Assembly: GCA_017506865.1 (NCBI GenBank)
Contig: JAFCMP010000523.1
Location: forward strand, 620,001-684,000
Origin: Tribonema minus
Taxonomy: Eukaryota; Sar; Xanthophyceae; Tribonematales; Tribonemataceae
DNA length: 64,000 nt
Direction: 5' to 3'
Below are positions 38,713-49,795 of this stretch, piece after piece. The stretch's first letter is position 1. Every line of letters starts with the position of its first letter. Below the pieces are notes generated by a model. The model saw only the letters and a list, made by a program, of their open reading frames with translations. It was not told the DNA's origin and made no database searches. Made by a program: the position numbers and the translations under genes.

Positions 38713-40138
38713 GGTGGAGGATATTCTGGTGGCAGGTGTAGCTGTGCTGCTGCGATAGCCAGCATTGCACGCAAGATCCCATAGATACGCTCGGCCCCAA
38801 GACTGCTGCCAGGAAGACGTAAGAGGAGGTTCGTGCGGAGTGAATCTCTGGACAGTTGGATAGCTGGATGCAACAGATTTTGGAATTCCTACGAGAGACC
38901 GGAACGAGATTATTCGTCATTAGAGAACAGATATTGAGGCAGAGCTGCTGATTGCTGAGCTGCTGATTGCTGTCGCTGCTGCCCTTTCCCTCTCAACTAG
39001 GCCGTGCAGAATAAATACCCTGCAAAGTAAGTCAGAACACGAGCCCTAACCCTATTTATTTACCAAGTTTATGGAAAATGGACGTTCCCACAGATAGCAC
39101 AAAGGTTTATGTGTGAAACCAGAGCAGATGTATGCTACATAGCAATACAGCACACCATCGTGAGAGCCAATAACGTACGCAGAAGTACAGGCACTCTTGA
39201 CACATTCACGCGCTCTTCACACATCTACACACGATGACTGCCGTTTGCCGGAACACACACACAAGCCCCCCCCCCCCCCCCCGCCCCCCCCCCCCCCTCC
39301 CAGCATGTAGACGGCGATCGGACAACAGGTACAGAATGTGACATAGGTCCACCGGTCCCAGGGCACGGCTACAAACGCCCTTGCCGCGCTGCGGTGCCCC
39401 TTTGTGAAGCAAGACGCGGAAAGGTCGTGCCCGCAGCGGATGAGATACAGTGCGGCGCCAGCCGTGTGTGGGGGCTGTACGCTCGCGGCTATGTGCACGA
39501 TTGTTGAACTTGAAGTTTCTCCCTCGAGGCGGTGAGCGCTGTTTCTAGTGGCGCGATCATCTGGCGACTGCGTGTGGAAGGAACGACAACGACAAGCGCG
39601 GCATGCGAAGGATTGTGCCGTTGGGTTAACGCCCTGCTTGCAGGTGCAGTGAAGTCAGGAGTGCAATGCAGCCATGGTCATGGTCGAGCAAGGCTGCTTT
39701 GTCGGTACAGTGTGTACACACCAACAGCATGCTCCACATTCATATAAGCTGCTGGAGAGCATTTTGAGCGTATGTGTGAGTGAATGTACATGGGGGGAAA
39801 ACCAGTTCAGGTGTCCCTGTTTCCATTCTGGTATTGCTGCACAGATGCAGCATCAAAGCATCTGTTGGTTTGCAGTCAGAACAATATGCGCAAGTTATCG
39901 TCACAACATACTTTATCTATAGACATAGAACTGCTGTGAGTGGGCGCTTGGTGCAAGCGGGACGGTGTTTGAGGTACTGTTGAAGCATGTGGTTGGCAGG
40001 AGAGCATGCTCCTGAACAGTGTGTACTTGAAAATCTGCACATGCATTCATGAATCTGCCAGCACCAGCGCAAGGAGTATGCCAGTGCGGCCCCGTGCTAG
40101 GGCAGCTGACAAGACCCATGCGTTTGTAGCAATGGTGT
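38713..40138. other. Spacer between GDPD and HDAC genes
   Basis: No gene is accepted here. A run of about 32 C, interrupted once by G, lies at 39267..39298. A minus-strand frame at 39217..39498 runs through it (see rejected items). The motif ccctaacccta occurs at 39042..39052. Probably holds the GDPD 5' UTR and the HDAC 3' UTR. Confidence 0.4.
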
Positions 40139-43100
40139 TCACCAAAGCCAGCTTCTTGAGACTGAGCTGGAGATATGTGCAGTCGCTGAACGAGTCCGAG
40201 CTGACGATATACGACCATGCACGCGCCTGGAGCTAGCAAACCCCTGCAATGCGCGCGCACCTGTTGGTTTGTAGGGCTTCTTTGCCGGCACGGGCGACAC
40301 CGAACGTGAACACGAGGATCGCTTGCCGTCGCCGCCATTGCCATTGCCTTCGTCAATTGCATCAGCGCCATCGCCTTCCGCTTCGTTGCCGTGCTGTTTG
40401 GCGTCAGTGCTCCACTGTCTGCACCCCACGGAGTCGGTTGCGGCGGCGGCATTCATGCAACAGCGAAGTGAGCAGGGCTTGTTGATGCACCTGCTTGCTA
40501 TCCTCAAGGTACGAAGCAGCAGATGATTAATGCAATATGCGAGGGACCCGGTGCAAACTCGGTTCTCTTGCTGTAGAATGACAGCGTACACAGGGCTTAC
40601 TTGCAGTGTTGTCGTTACTCATGATTTTGGCATTGAGATGAGCTTACCAAAGCTGTATTGGGCTATGGACCAGCTCCAGAGCTGGGTCCAGCACTTGCCG
40701 TGACAAACTGGACACCGCACGGAGCAATTAAGCACTTCAAGATAGCAAATACATATAGATAGATGTCGCTACTGTGCCGCTCACTCAACGTGTGGACAAA
40801 CGCCGCCACTCAAGCACCATTACATCTGACACCTCGACCTTGCAAGCGCATTGGGTCCAAGACCCATACAGTATACATAAATACTGTAGTACCTGTACGG
40901 ATCCACGAGCGCCAGCACGTGCGCAGCAGCGGCATCCGCCAATCCGCTCCTGTCCAGTGTCTGCACATCCCTGCCCGCTGCCATCTCCCCCTGAAACTGG
41001 TACCCCCTGGGCACCTTGTCCCCCTCGCGGTCCTGGAGTGTGCGGTAAGACAGGCATGAATGCGTAGCAGCGCGTTTCGGTGACATCACTGCAGCTGTAG
41101 CTGACGGGTTTGCCAGCACATGCCATATGAATGTAGCTAGGGTAAGGAGTGTAGACAGAGGGATGTAAGCCGCAAGCACGGTGCCGTAACACTGCTACCG
41201 TCGAACACCTTTTCCTCTTTTTTGTGCCCATGTGTATACATCTAGACTATAGCGCAGGTGATGTGTATGCCATGTGACTCCCCCTTGTCACCCATGCTAG
41301 CCCTTAAGCCCTTCATCCACAGCTCCTAGAAACGCCGCCGCCACTGCCGAGCACTGCTGCCATTGGCGACGAGGACGATATCACTGCAGGCACACCCCCA
41401 ACGTCTGCGCAAAGCACATAAACCTCATGTGCCTCTGTACGACAACCCCAAACCTCAACATGAACATCAACCTCATACAAAACATAAACATACCTCCATC
41501 GGCTTGTCACCCCCCTCATCATCCGTGGTAGTGGGAGAGTCCGTGCTCTGCAGCTCCCGCAGCGCCGCCGTCGCCGACGACGAAAAGGAGGCCGCCACCG
41601 CTGGCGCCGTTGCGGATGCCGTTGCAACGCGCGAGTGGCGGCGGTCGTCAGGGGGGTCCAGATGGGGCCTGCCGTAGCCTCCCTCAAGAACGGAGACTAG
41701 CCTGCGTGTGCATCAAAATAGCAAGCATTGAGCAACGCAGCTAATGTCCACGGGCAATGCAGTGCTTTACGTGCGTGCTGAATGCGTGAACCTGGTGCAC
41801 TGAGGGCGTGAGAGAGCACGATACCCGAGCGCATGCCGACAGTGATTGGCCGCGCACAATCACATCATCTCCTGTGTAGTTCAATGAAGTACTTAAAGTA
41901 TAACATGGGGAAGTTGCAGTAGGCACGTCACCCACCTCCCATCGCAGCACATGTCCGCCACCTCCTGAATACGCTCCGTGATCCAGGCATAGTCTGCGGG
42001 CGTGAGGTCCGTGCCCGCGCACTTGCCGCGTGCGTGCCGAGCGTTGCCAACGTCTCCCTCCACCGCGTCAAAGCCGCTGCTCATGAGGATGAGCTGCGGG
42101 TTAAAGGCGCGCAGCGTGGGCAGCAGGCGTGCCATGATGGCCTCGCGCCAGCTGCCGCGCCCGGCCGCCGCCGCCGCCGATGCTGCTGCCGCCTGGAAAG
42201 CGGGCAAAATTGGGGTTGTGGCTCAAAATACCCTTGCGCATGCACCTTAGGGTGGGCCGCCCCCACTGGAGGACATGCTCACGCTAGGTCCACATTTGCT
42301 GCACCGATAACATATGCTTCTAAGCAAGACAACAGTAACAAAGCAGGACAGTATGCCCCCCCCCCACTGCAGCTGAGCTGACCGTGGGGTGAGTGCTGTG
42401 TCATCATGTCACTCACTGCTAAAACGTTGTACAAATGCACCCTGCTACACAGTACAAATGCGTCGCCACACCACAGGAGCGGTATGACGGCAAATCACAT
42501 CGATACACGGTCATCCCATACAGCATGCCAGAAACACATTAATAAGGGCTTTACCTGAGCGCTGCGCGTCTTGGTCGAGCGCCCCCCCCTGGAGCGCCAG
42601 AGCGGCTGAACGGGCGCGTTGATGATGTTGAGCGCTGTATCATCAACAGAGCCGCTGCCGGGGAAGAACTGGTACGAGTACGACTCTGACTCGTCCGACT
42701 TGCCGTCCCCCCCCTCCTTGTCGAAGAGGTGGATGGAGTAGAAGAGCAGCTTGGAGGGCTGGCAGTACGCGCGCACGATCTCTGCGGTGGCAAACACACG
42801 GTATACATATAGACAGTCGTTGTCAGCAGTAGGCGCACACAATCTCTGCGGTGGCACGCGGGATACCTACATACCATTGTTGTCAGCGTTCGCGCGCACG
42901 ATCTCTGCGACGGCATGCGGTATACATATATACAATCGTTGTCAGCAGTACACGTGCACGATCTCTGCAATGGCGCAATGTATACGTACATACCATCAGT
43001 GTCAGCGCAGGAGAAGGCGAGTGTGACATGGCACCTGGGCTGTCGCTGTAGAAATTCAAAAGTTGACGATCAAGGGATGTTTTACCGCCATAAGCCGTAA

Positions 43101-46100
43101 CCAAGAGAATGCATACAACAAGCAAGACACCGCGCGCAGCGCACAATTATCCCACACACTTTTAGTCTCCGGCACACCGCCGCCGCCGCCTCGAGCACTC
43201 AAACCACGCACTATCTTCCACAACAATGCTATTAGCAGGCGAGCGACGACCCCTCCCCCTCCACGACGCAGCCCTCCTCCCCCCCCCCCCTCCCGGCACC
43301 TTGACAAGGTACCATGATAGACACGCAGTCCGCTGTGCGGAGAGTCAAGTACTCCTGCTGCTCGTTCTGCTGCCACCGCTGCTGCTACTGCAAGGAGAGC
43401 GCTGTTGAGGTTTGAGCATGCAGTTCGAAGACGAGGTGCAAGCTCTCTTTGAGACGTACATGCTGTAGGTGAGAGCTTTGAAGTGTGCTAAACGCCGTGA
43501 AGCTACCCCCTCCCCTACCTTCGGTGCCGTTGCCGTGATGCACGTCCGTGTCCACAATTGCCACGCGCGCCAGACCGTGCGCCTCCAGCGCGTGCAACGC
43601 AGCGCTCAAATCATGCACTATCTTCCACAACAATGCTATTAGCAGGCGACCAACAACCCTTCCCCCTGAGCAACGTACGTACCTTCGGTGCCGTTGCCGT
43701 GGTGCACGTCCGTGTCCACGATCGCCACGCGCGCCAGCCCATGCGCCTCCAGCGCGTGCAGCGCCCCCACCGCGACATTGTTGAAGATACAGAAGCCGCA
43801 GCTCGCCGCGGCCTCCAGCAGGCCGTCGGGGCCCGCGTGGTGCCCGGGCGGGCGCACTGCGCAGAAGGCGTTGCGGTGGCGCCCCGCTAGCACGCTGTCG
43901 ACGGCGGCGACGACGGCGCCGGCGGCGCGGCGCGCGGCGCCGAGGGAGCCCGCGGAGAAGCTCGTGTCGCAGAACTGCACCGGAGGGTGTTGGCGTGTGC
44001 AACGAATAGGGCCTGAGCCTCAACATTTGATGAAATTACGTACAGAGGGGTCACAACACAAAAGTACTTTAAGGGGAATTCATTTCACTTGGAAGTGTGT
44101 ATTCAATGATCAGATATTAGTGCTTCTATTAATTGGTGCTATTCCTGCGGCACGCGGCGCCGAGGGAGCCCGCGGAAGCTCGTGTCGCAGAACTGGAAGT
44201 GCATGTCAGCGTGGGGAGTAGAGCGCAAGTCTATCAAAAATATTGGATAGAGGCTCATACGTTGTGATCATCGACGGAAACTTCACTTTGAAGTATGTGC
44301 TCGAGGCATCAGACACTTGTGCTAATGGTATTGGTGTTGTTACCGCGCATACGGCGCCAGTTCGCAAGCAAAGTCACAGAACCGCGCAAGTGTTCAGCGC
44401 AGGGACTACTCAGAGCCAGAGTCCGTATACAACTGGCCAACCGAACACGTGAGACCCTTTCATACTGAACACCCATGCCTCGAACGCTACAAGCTTGCAC
44501 ACAGAAGGCTTTTTTGACTACTGTGGATAAGGTGGCAATGTTTGACATGTGGCCAATGACTGCAGCTGCAGCAACCACGGTCATTGGTGGAAGGCACTTG
44601 CGGCTTACCACTCTTTGTCACTCCTAGCAGAGCTCTATGATCTTATGAACCTTTTTCACAGTACCCCAAAGGATATCTCAGTGATGGCATACGTGAGCTG
44701 ATAACTTTGATGTTGCTACAGCACGGCGCCAGCGGCGCGACGCGCAGCGCCGAAGTGGCCTGCTAAGGTGCTCGTAAGCGCATACGGCGCAGCGTAAACT
44801 GGCACGCTCTGTGGTTTTCGCACAGCGTCAGTGCTGCCCGTGCCGCGACAGCGTTGAAAAACGCTCCTCACCATCACCACTATCATGGGAGTGGCTGACA
44901 TCATCAGACGTCAGCGGTACCCAGTGAGCGGAGCGGGCCAGTGCTGTGTGCCCGTACAAAGAGGTGCGAGACTGGGCAGCGGCGATGAAGCTTAACAGGG
45001 TTCGACGTCACCAACCCTGCCCAGGACGGCAACTGCTTCTACGGTGAGCTGGCGCACGCTGTATCGTGGCGTACCCGTTATCATGGCCATACATACAGTA
45101 TGTATGGCAGCTGCGTGCGCTCGCTCGCCGTAGAGCAGTTGCCGTCCTGGGCAGATTTGGTGACGTCAAACCCTATTCAGCTGCATCGCCGCTGCCCGGT
45201 CTCACACCGCTTTGTACGGGCTCGCATCACTGGCCCGCTCCGCTTGCCGGGTGCCACGGACGTCTAATGTTTTTTTAGCCACTCCCGTAATAGTGGCGAG
45301 GAGCGTTTTTCAATGCTCTCGCGGCGCGGGCAGCACTGACGCTGCGTCGCAGCAGCGTGCGCACAGCCGCAGGTTGCAGGACTGCGGGAAGGGGCCAACA
45401 CTGCCCTCGGGTGCAGCTTGTGACTTGTTGAAGTGCTCAACAGCAAGCGCAGCGCGCTTGCCCTCGCAAATTAGCTACCATACGTCATGTGGTTGCGTCT
45501 CTGCTGCTTGCAGCGAGCTCGCCGCACCACACACGGTGCGGCCGGTCCGCTGCTTCAAGCACGCAAAACTTCAACTATGATGCCGCCTACGATTGCAATC
45601 ACGCGCGGCCGCGCCTTGCACGCACCCCTACACCGCAGTCACGCACCGCGATCAACTATATACTTCGAAGTACGAAATGTAAAGTAGACATAGTTCTGTA
45701 TATGTGTATGTATATAGCCTGGATCCAATTTTCACCCTAACCTCAAGCCCTTATCCTAGGGCTCACCCACCTCGTGCGGCTTCACCTCCGCCTTGCGCAT
45801 CAGGTCGCGCTGCACCATGGGCGTGAACGGCACCGCCGCCGGCGCCCCCGCCGCGCCCAGCTCCCTGCTGAGGCCGTCCACGAACTTCAAGTAGTCCGCC
45901 GTGTGCACGCGGCGCAGCGCGGCGGCGGGCGCGCGCTTGAAGTTGGTGGTGACGTCGAGCTCGTACGCGCGGAAGAGCGCGCCGCCGGTGAGGCGCTCCA
46001 TGATGGCGTCGATGCGCGCGGGGCACTCCCAGTCCGTCGCGTTGCGCGGCTGCGGTGCGCGCGCAAAGGGCAACTTCAAGTTACAACTGCAACTGTATCT

Positions 46101-49100
46101 CCACCAACAGGAACACACGGCAGATGATGGTCTGGAGGCGTATGCATTCAGGGCATCCCGTTGCGCGGCTGCGGAGCAGCAGTATGCATGCAAGGACGAG
46201 TTCGGTGGCAGACTTCACTGTGGCTAGCACATACAGGAGCACACGTCAAGCAATAGTTGGTATGCACGCAGGGCACTCCCAGTCCGTCGCGTTGCGCGGG
46301 GCTGCGGTGTGCGCGCAGGGGCAAGTTTAAAAGAGACAACTGCTATATCACCACAAACAGGAGCACATGCCAATCAATAGTTTGGCTTTGTATGCGCGCA
46401 GAGCACTCGCAGTAGGTCGCGTTGCGCGGCGGCGGGCAGCAGTGTGCGCGCAAGGACAAGTTTGGTGGCAATTTTCACTGGATTACCACATACAGGAGCA
46501 CAAGTCAACTAAAATGCTGTGTATGCGCGCAGGGCACTCCCAACCCGCGGTGTTGCGCGGCAGCGGAGCAGCAATGCGCGTACGCAGATACAAGTCCACA
46601 ATTTCTTTCTAACATCTACAGGCGGATGCGTTGGACAATCGAGCACCTAGAGCTCTATGATCTTTTGATTCGTTTTCATGTGTACATACATACCTGGTGC
46701 TCCTGGCACTCCGGGTGGTGCGCTACCAGCGTGCGCAGGCGCGGCTCGCTGGTGTAGAACGCCGCGCGCACGGCCTCGCGCGCGGCGTGCACCTCCTCTG
46801 GCGCGCTCCCCGCTAGCGCTGCCGCCGCAACTTCCAGCGGCGCGCGGCTGCGGCGGTTGCGCGCGCCGTACGCCGCGCCGCACTCCAGCAGGGCCTGGGG
46901 TACGTAGGTATGCGTGTGTGTGTTGCGGCGTGTGGTTTGGCGCTGGTACCGGGGCGCGATGCGAGGCACGGATGAGGAGTCATTGTGGTGGAGCCTGGTG
47001 CTTTCAAGTGATGAGGGGAGAATGGCGGCTGCGCGGCTGGTCTGGTGTCGTGGTGTCGGTCTGAGCCGACCAACGAATGATGTGCTCCACTGCTGCTGCC
47101 TCATTTGAGCATTAAAGTCAACGCTTCACACTTTTACCTGCTTGTTGCATGTCCCCATTCTTTCAAATATGTGTGCATCAATTGCGCACGCAGCGGCCTA
47201 CATGTGCCATGTACACATCAGAGTACACGTAAAATTGTGTACTGCACCTGTACTGCCTGCGGCCGCGCCCACATGGACGCGAAGTGCAGCGGCGTGTCCC
47301 CATCATTGTTGGGCGCGCTCAGCGCTGCCCCGTGCTGCATCAACGTGTACACATTAAGTACACTTAAGATCGTGTGTACCGCACCTGCACTGCCTGCGGC
47401 CGCGCCCACATGGACGCAAAGTGCAGCGGCGTGTCCCCGTCATTGTTGGGCGCGCTGAGCGCTGCCCCGTACTGCATCAGCAGCCGGATCACGCCGGGGT
47501 TGCCGGCGAACGCCGCCCAGTGCACGGCGGAGTTGCGCGTCTGGTCCAGCAGCGCGACGGACGCGCTGGCGCGCAGCAGCGCTCTGCGATAATTGATTCA
47601 TGAAAGTGAAAGCGTGTGAGGGTCAGCGCTCTGCGATCATTCATTCACGAATGCTGCGCGTCCGGTCCAGCAGCGCGACGGACGCGCAGCGCTCTGCGAT
47701 CATTCATTCATGAAAGTGCAAGTCAGCGCTCTGCGATCATTCATTGATGAGAGTTGCGCATCTGGTCCAGCAGCGCGACGGACGCGCCGGCGCGCAGCAG
47801 CGCTCTGCGATCATTCGTTCATGAACGTGAAAGCCTTGGAGAGTCAGCGCTCTGCGATCATTCATTCATGAACGTGAAAGCCTATGAGAGTCAGTGCGTC
47901 AGCGCGCAGCAGCGCTCTTCAATGAAAGTGAAAGCGCGTGAGAGGCAGCGCTCTGCGATCATTCATGCGTGAAAGTGAAAACCTCGGAGAGTCAGTAAGC
48001 CAGCGTGCAGCAGCGCTCTGCGATCATTCATTCATGAAATTGAAAGCGTGTGAGAGTCACCGCCCTACGATCATTAATGCACGAAAGTAAAAGCCTTAGT
48101 TAGTCAGTAAGCTGGCGCAAAGCAGCGCTCTGCAATCATTCATTCCCGAAAGTGAACGCCTTGGAGAATCAGCGCTCTGCGATCTTCCATTCGTGAGAGT
48201 GAAAGCCTAGGAGAGTGAAAGCAGTGCGGGGGGCAGGTACTCCGCAAGCAAATGGGGAGGTTGCAGATTAAGAGCGGGCGTTTTGGCGCAACTGAAGCTC
48301 TCTCCACACCTCAGACTCTTTGCAATCGACAGTGCCGGTGGTTATTAAGCCTGGCGCAGCATGCTTTCGCTGGCATGTGGTATTTATGAACTGACCAGGA
48401 TTATTTATGAACTGACCAGGGTACTGCAACTCGGCACACAGGCTTAAGTATGTTACTTCTATGAAGAATGCCGGCATGCCTGTGTTACCAGAGAACAGCT
48501 CGAACAGTGTGTTGCCATCTCTTACTGAATGTGAGCATATAGGTATGCACTGTTCTAGCAGCACTGACCACACTCCAACAAATGATTGCCAATAGGGCGT
48601 GCCATGACACACAATGTGGCCACAGCTGCAGCAGCATGTACTCACGTGCAGATGGCGGCAGGCATGTCGCCGTGGCGCATGACGTCGAGGCTTGCCGCGC
48701 ACATGAGGGGCGAGAAGCCGTAACTGCAAAGGGCACGGCGCGCGTGACAAACGATCAGCAAAGCGCAGTACGCTGAAGCACTGCGTGATGTATTGTCTGA
48801 AAGGCATGGCACGCATGAGAAATGAAGAGCAAAGTGCTTTTCGCGGAAGCATTGTACGCCGTTCATTGTCCAACGGCGGCCGCTTTCATGTCTGCTCCGC
48901 CCAATGGTCGTGATGGGGTCATGCGATGGCGCTTGGGCAATGCAGACAGCGGCGAACGGTGCGCGTGAACGAGATGGTCAAGTGACACTTCAACGGGGAG
49001 GCGCACAAGGTCGCAGTTCAACTTCATGATACTGCGCCGCTTCGTGTGCATGTCATGTCATTGTGGTGTGCATCGCCTGATTCAACTTCAAGATACAACT

Positions 49101-49749
49101 TCATGACGTCGCAGGTCATAATGCCATTGTCAGCAGGCCACGTATGCGTCCTCATCCAGGATGGCAGACACAACACGGGCCGCAAAGCAACGCCCCAGCC
49201 ACTTGATCCTCTGCCGATGACAGGCCGCTGTTGACAGAGCGCTACTGTGTTGGCCTCCTCACTCGCAAAGTGTCATACCCTTACATCTGCAGTTCGGTAT
49301 GACCCGACCTACCCTCCGCCTCACAATATCACTCACTTGTCCACACTATCGATGAGCTCTGCATGCGCCGCTGCGACTTCCACCTTCACTGCCACCGCCG
49401 CCGCCGCAGCAGCAGCGCTGCGGCCACCATCCTCCGCCTTGCCGCCCGCGGCTGCCGCCGCCGTGCCCGCCGCCGCCGCTGCCGCCGCCCATGCCGCCGC
49501 CGCCGCTGCCCTGCAGCCGCCATCCAGCATCTGCAGCACCTGCTCCACTTTGCCCTGCATGATGAGCTGGTGCAGCGGGTAGGGGCGCGCACTCTGCGGC
49601 GGAGGCGCGGGCATGGGCTCCGTGTCCAACACAAGAACGCCGCTGCTGCCGCCGCCGCTGCCGCCATCACCGCCGCTGCCGCCGCCGCCGTTGCTGCCGC
49701 CGACTTCCGCCTGTGACGCAGCGGACACAGCGCGTCGAAGCGTGCCCAT
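40139..49749 (-). CDS. Ankyrin-repeat class II histone deacetylase
   Basis: Zn-dependent lysine deacetylase fused to N-terminal ankyrin repeats. Exons: 49337..49749, 48646..48723, 47385..47583, 46694..46894, 45771..46049, 43683..43974, 42555..42781, 41936..42192, 41494..41701, 40893..41032, 40261..40418 and 40139..40200; 2514 nt, 837 residues, all in phase. Ankyrin units run through residues about 90-250 (YPLHQLIMQGKVEQV, YGFSPLMCAA, NSAVHWAAFAGN, GDTPLHFAS). The deacetylase starts at WECPARIDAIMERL (about 300). Catalytic residues are present: RPPGHHAGP (His pair about 435), DTDVHHGNGTE (Asp and His Zn ligands about 477-482), SGFDAVEGD (Asp about 604) and EGGYG (Tyr about 657). The Ser/Gly-rich tail ends SVSRSWLW; its last three exons are less certain, and a short alternative end at 41381 is possible. 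Nearly all introns contain copies of adjoining exon borders. The start is 47 bp from the stop of the upstream MYB gene. Confidence 0.88.
42769..43009 (-). repeat. Four-copy tandem array of a 3' splice-site segment
   Basis: The acceptor and first 13 nt of HDAC exon 42555..42781 are repeated three more times into the upstream intron with a period of about 60 bp. The minus-strand copies read gcag|agat(c/t)gtgc near 42781, 42844, 42906 and 42966. All four keep the AG and the start of the exon. Confidence 0.9.
43190..43775 (-). repeat. Duplicated catalytic exon end of the HDAC gene
   Basis: The last 90 nt of exon 43683..43974, which encode HALEAHGLARVAIVDTDVHHGNGTE, recur 164 bp downstream on the minus strand (43518..43608 on the plus strand) with few changes and an intact reading frame. 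The copy also ends in a donor (GAAG|gtaggg). Downstream intron sequence (actatcttccacaacaatgc) occurs three times, at about 43207, 43617 and within the repeat unit, so a third copy has lost its coding part. Confidence 0.88.
43926..44780 (-). repeat. Copies of the 5' edge of HDAC exon 43683..43974
   Basis: The acceptor-proximal 50 bp (plus strand ggcgccgagggagcccgcgg...gtcgcagaactg, ending near 43980) recurs at about 44150..44200 with one 3-nt loss and again, much diverged, at about 44722..44775. On the minus strand the second copy keeps an AG before TTCTGCGACACGAG. Confidence 0.75.
44824..45352. repeat. Near-palindrome (inverted repeat) of about 530 bp in an HDAC intron
   Basis: Two arms of about 240 bp, 44824..45060 and 45110..45352, are inverted copies with roughly 80 percent identity by eye, around a spacer of about 50 bp. 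Landmarks are gcgtcagtgctgcccg, gaaaaacgctcctc, ggagcgggccagtg and gcccaggacggcaactgc in one arm and their complements in the other. The plus reading of the left arm includes FDVTNPAQDGNCFYGEL, which resembles the catalytic Cys motif of OTU-type proteases. It could be a foldback or MITE-like element, or a head-to-head insertion of a gene fragment. Confidence 0.85.
46021..46600 (-). repeat. Five-copy tandem array of a 3' splice-site segment
   Basis: The 5' end of HDAC exon 45771..46049 with its acceptor is repeated four more times upstream with a period of about 127 bp (starts near 46021, 46150, 46271, 46403 and 46530). Copies 2 and 3 keep the acceptor AG; copies 4 and 5 have lost it. Each unit also carries the intronic acatacaggagcac segment. 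Confidence 0.9.
47222..47481 (-). repeat. Duplicated 3' half of an ankyrin-coding exon
   Basis: The last 90 nt of HDAC exon 47385..47583, plus donor and about 20 nt of intron, recur with an offset of about 137 bp on the downstream side. The second copy still encodes HGAALSAPNNDGDTPLHFAS and ends in a donor (CAG|gtgcag). An in-frame AG lies just before its CAC codon, so an 87-nt phase-0 cassette exon is possible. Confidence 0.88.
47527..48215. repeat. Minisatellite built from an exon border and intron
   Basis: About a dozen degenerate units of 35-60 bp with the core gcgctctgcgatcattcattcatgaaagtgaaagc fill most of this HDAC intron. The core includes the acceptor of exon 47385..47583. Larger units at about 47527, 47658 and 47757 also carry the exon's first 50 nt (ctggtccagcagcgcgacggacgcg). 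Later units lack the exonic part. Confidence 0.9.
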
Positions 49750-49795
49750 GTTGAGCGCTGCGTGGTGTGGGTGCCATACCACACTACATGCTCCC

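Noticed and set aside
39217-39498. Minus-strand frame with AARAFVAVPWDRWTYVTF, briefly considered as a COX6A-like mitochondrial protein
   Set aside because: The expected C-terminal motif is absent downstream and the frame runs through a poly-G tract; resemblance too weak.
41381-41404. Short terminal HDAC exon TLGVCLQ-stop
   Set aside because: In phase, but three further exons (40893..41032, 40261..40418, 40139..40200) also join in phase and encode a better conserved tail; it may be an alternative end.
47590-48215. CRISPR-like repeat array
   Set aside because: Units are contiguous and degenerate with no unique spacers, in a eukaryotic intron.
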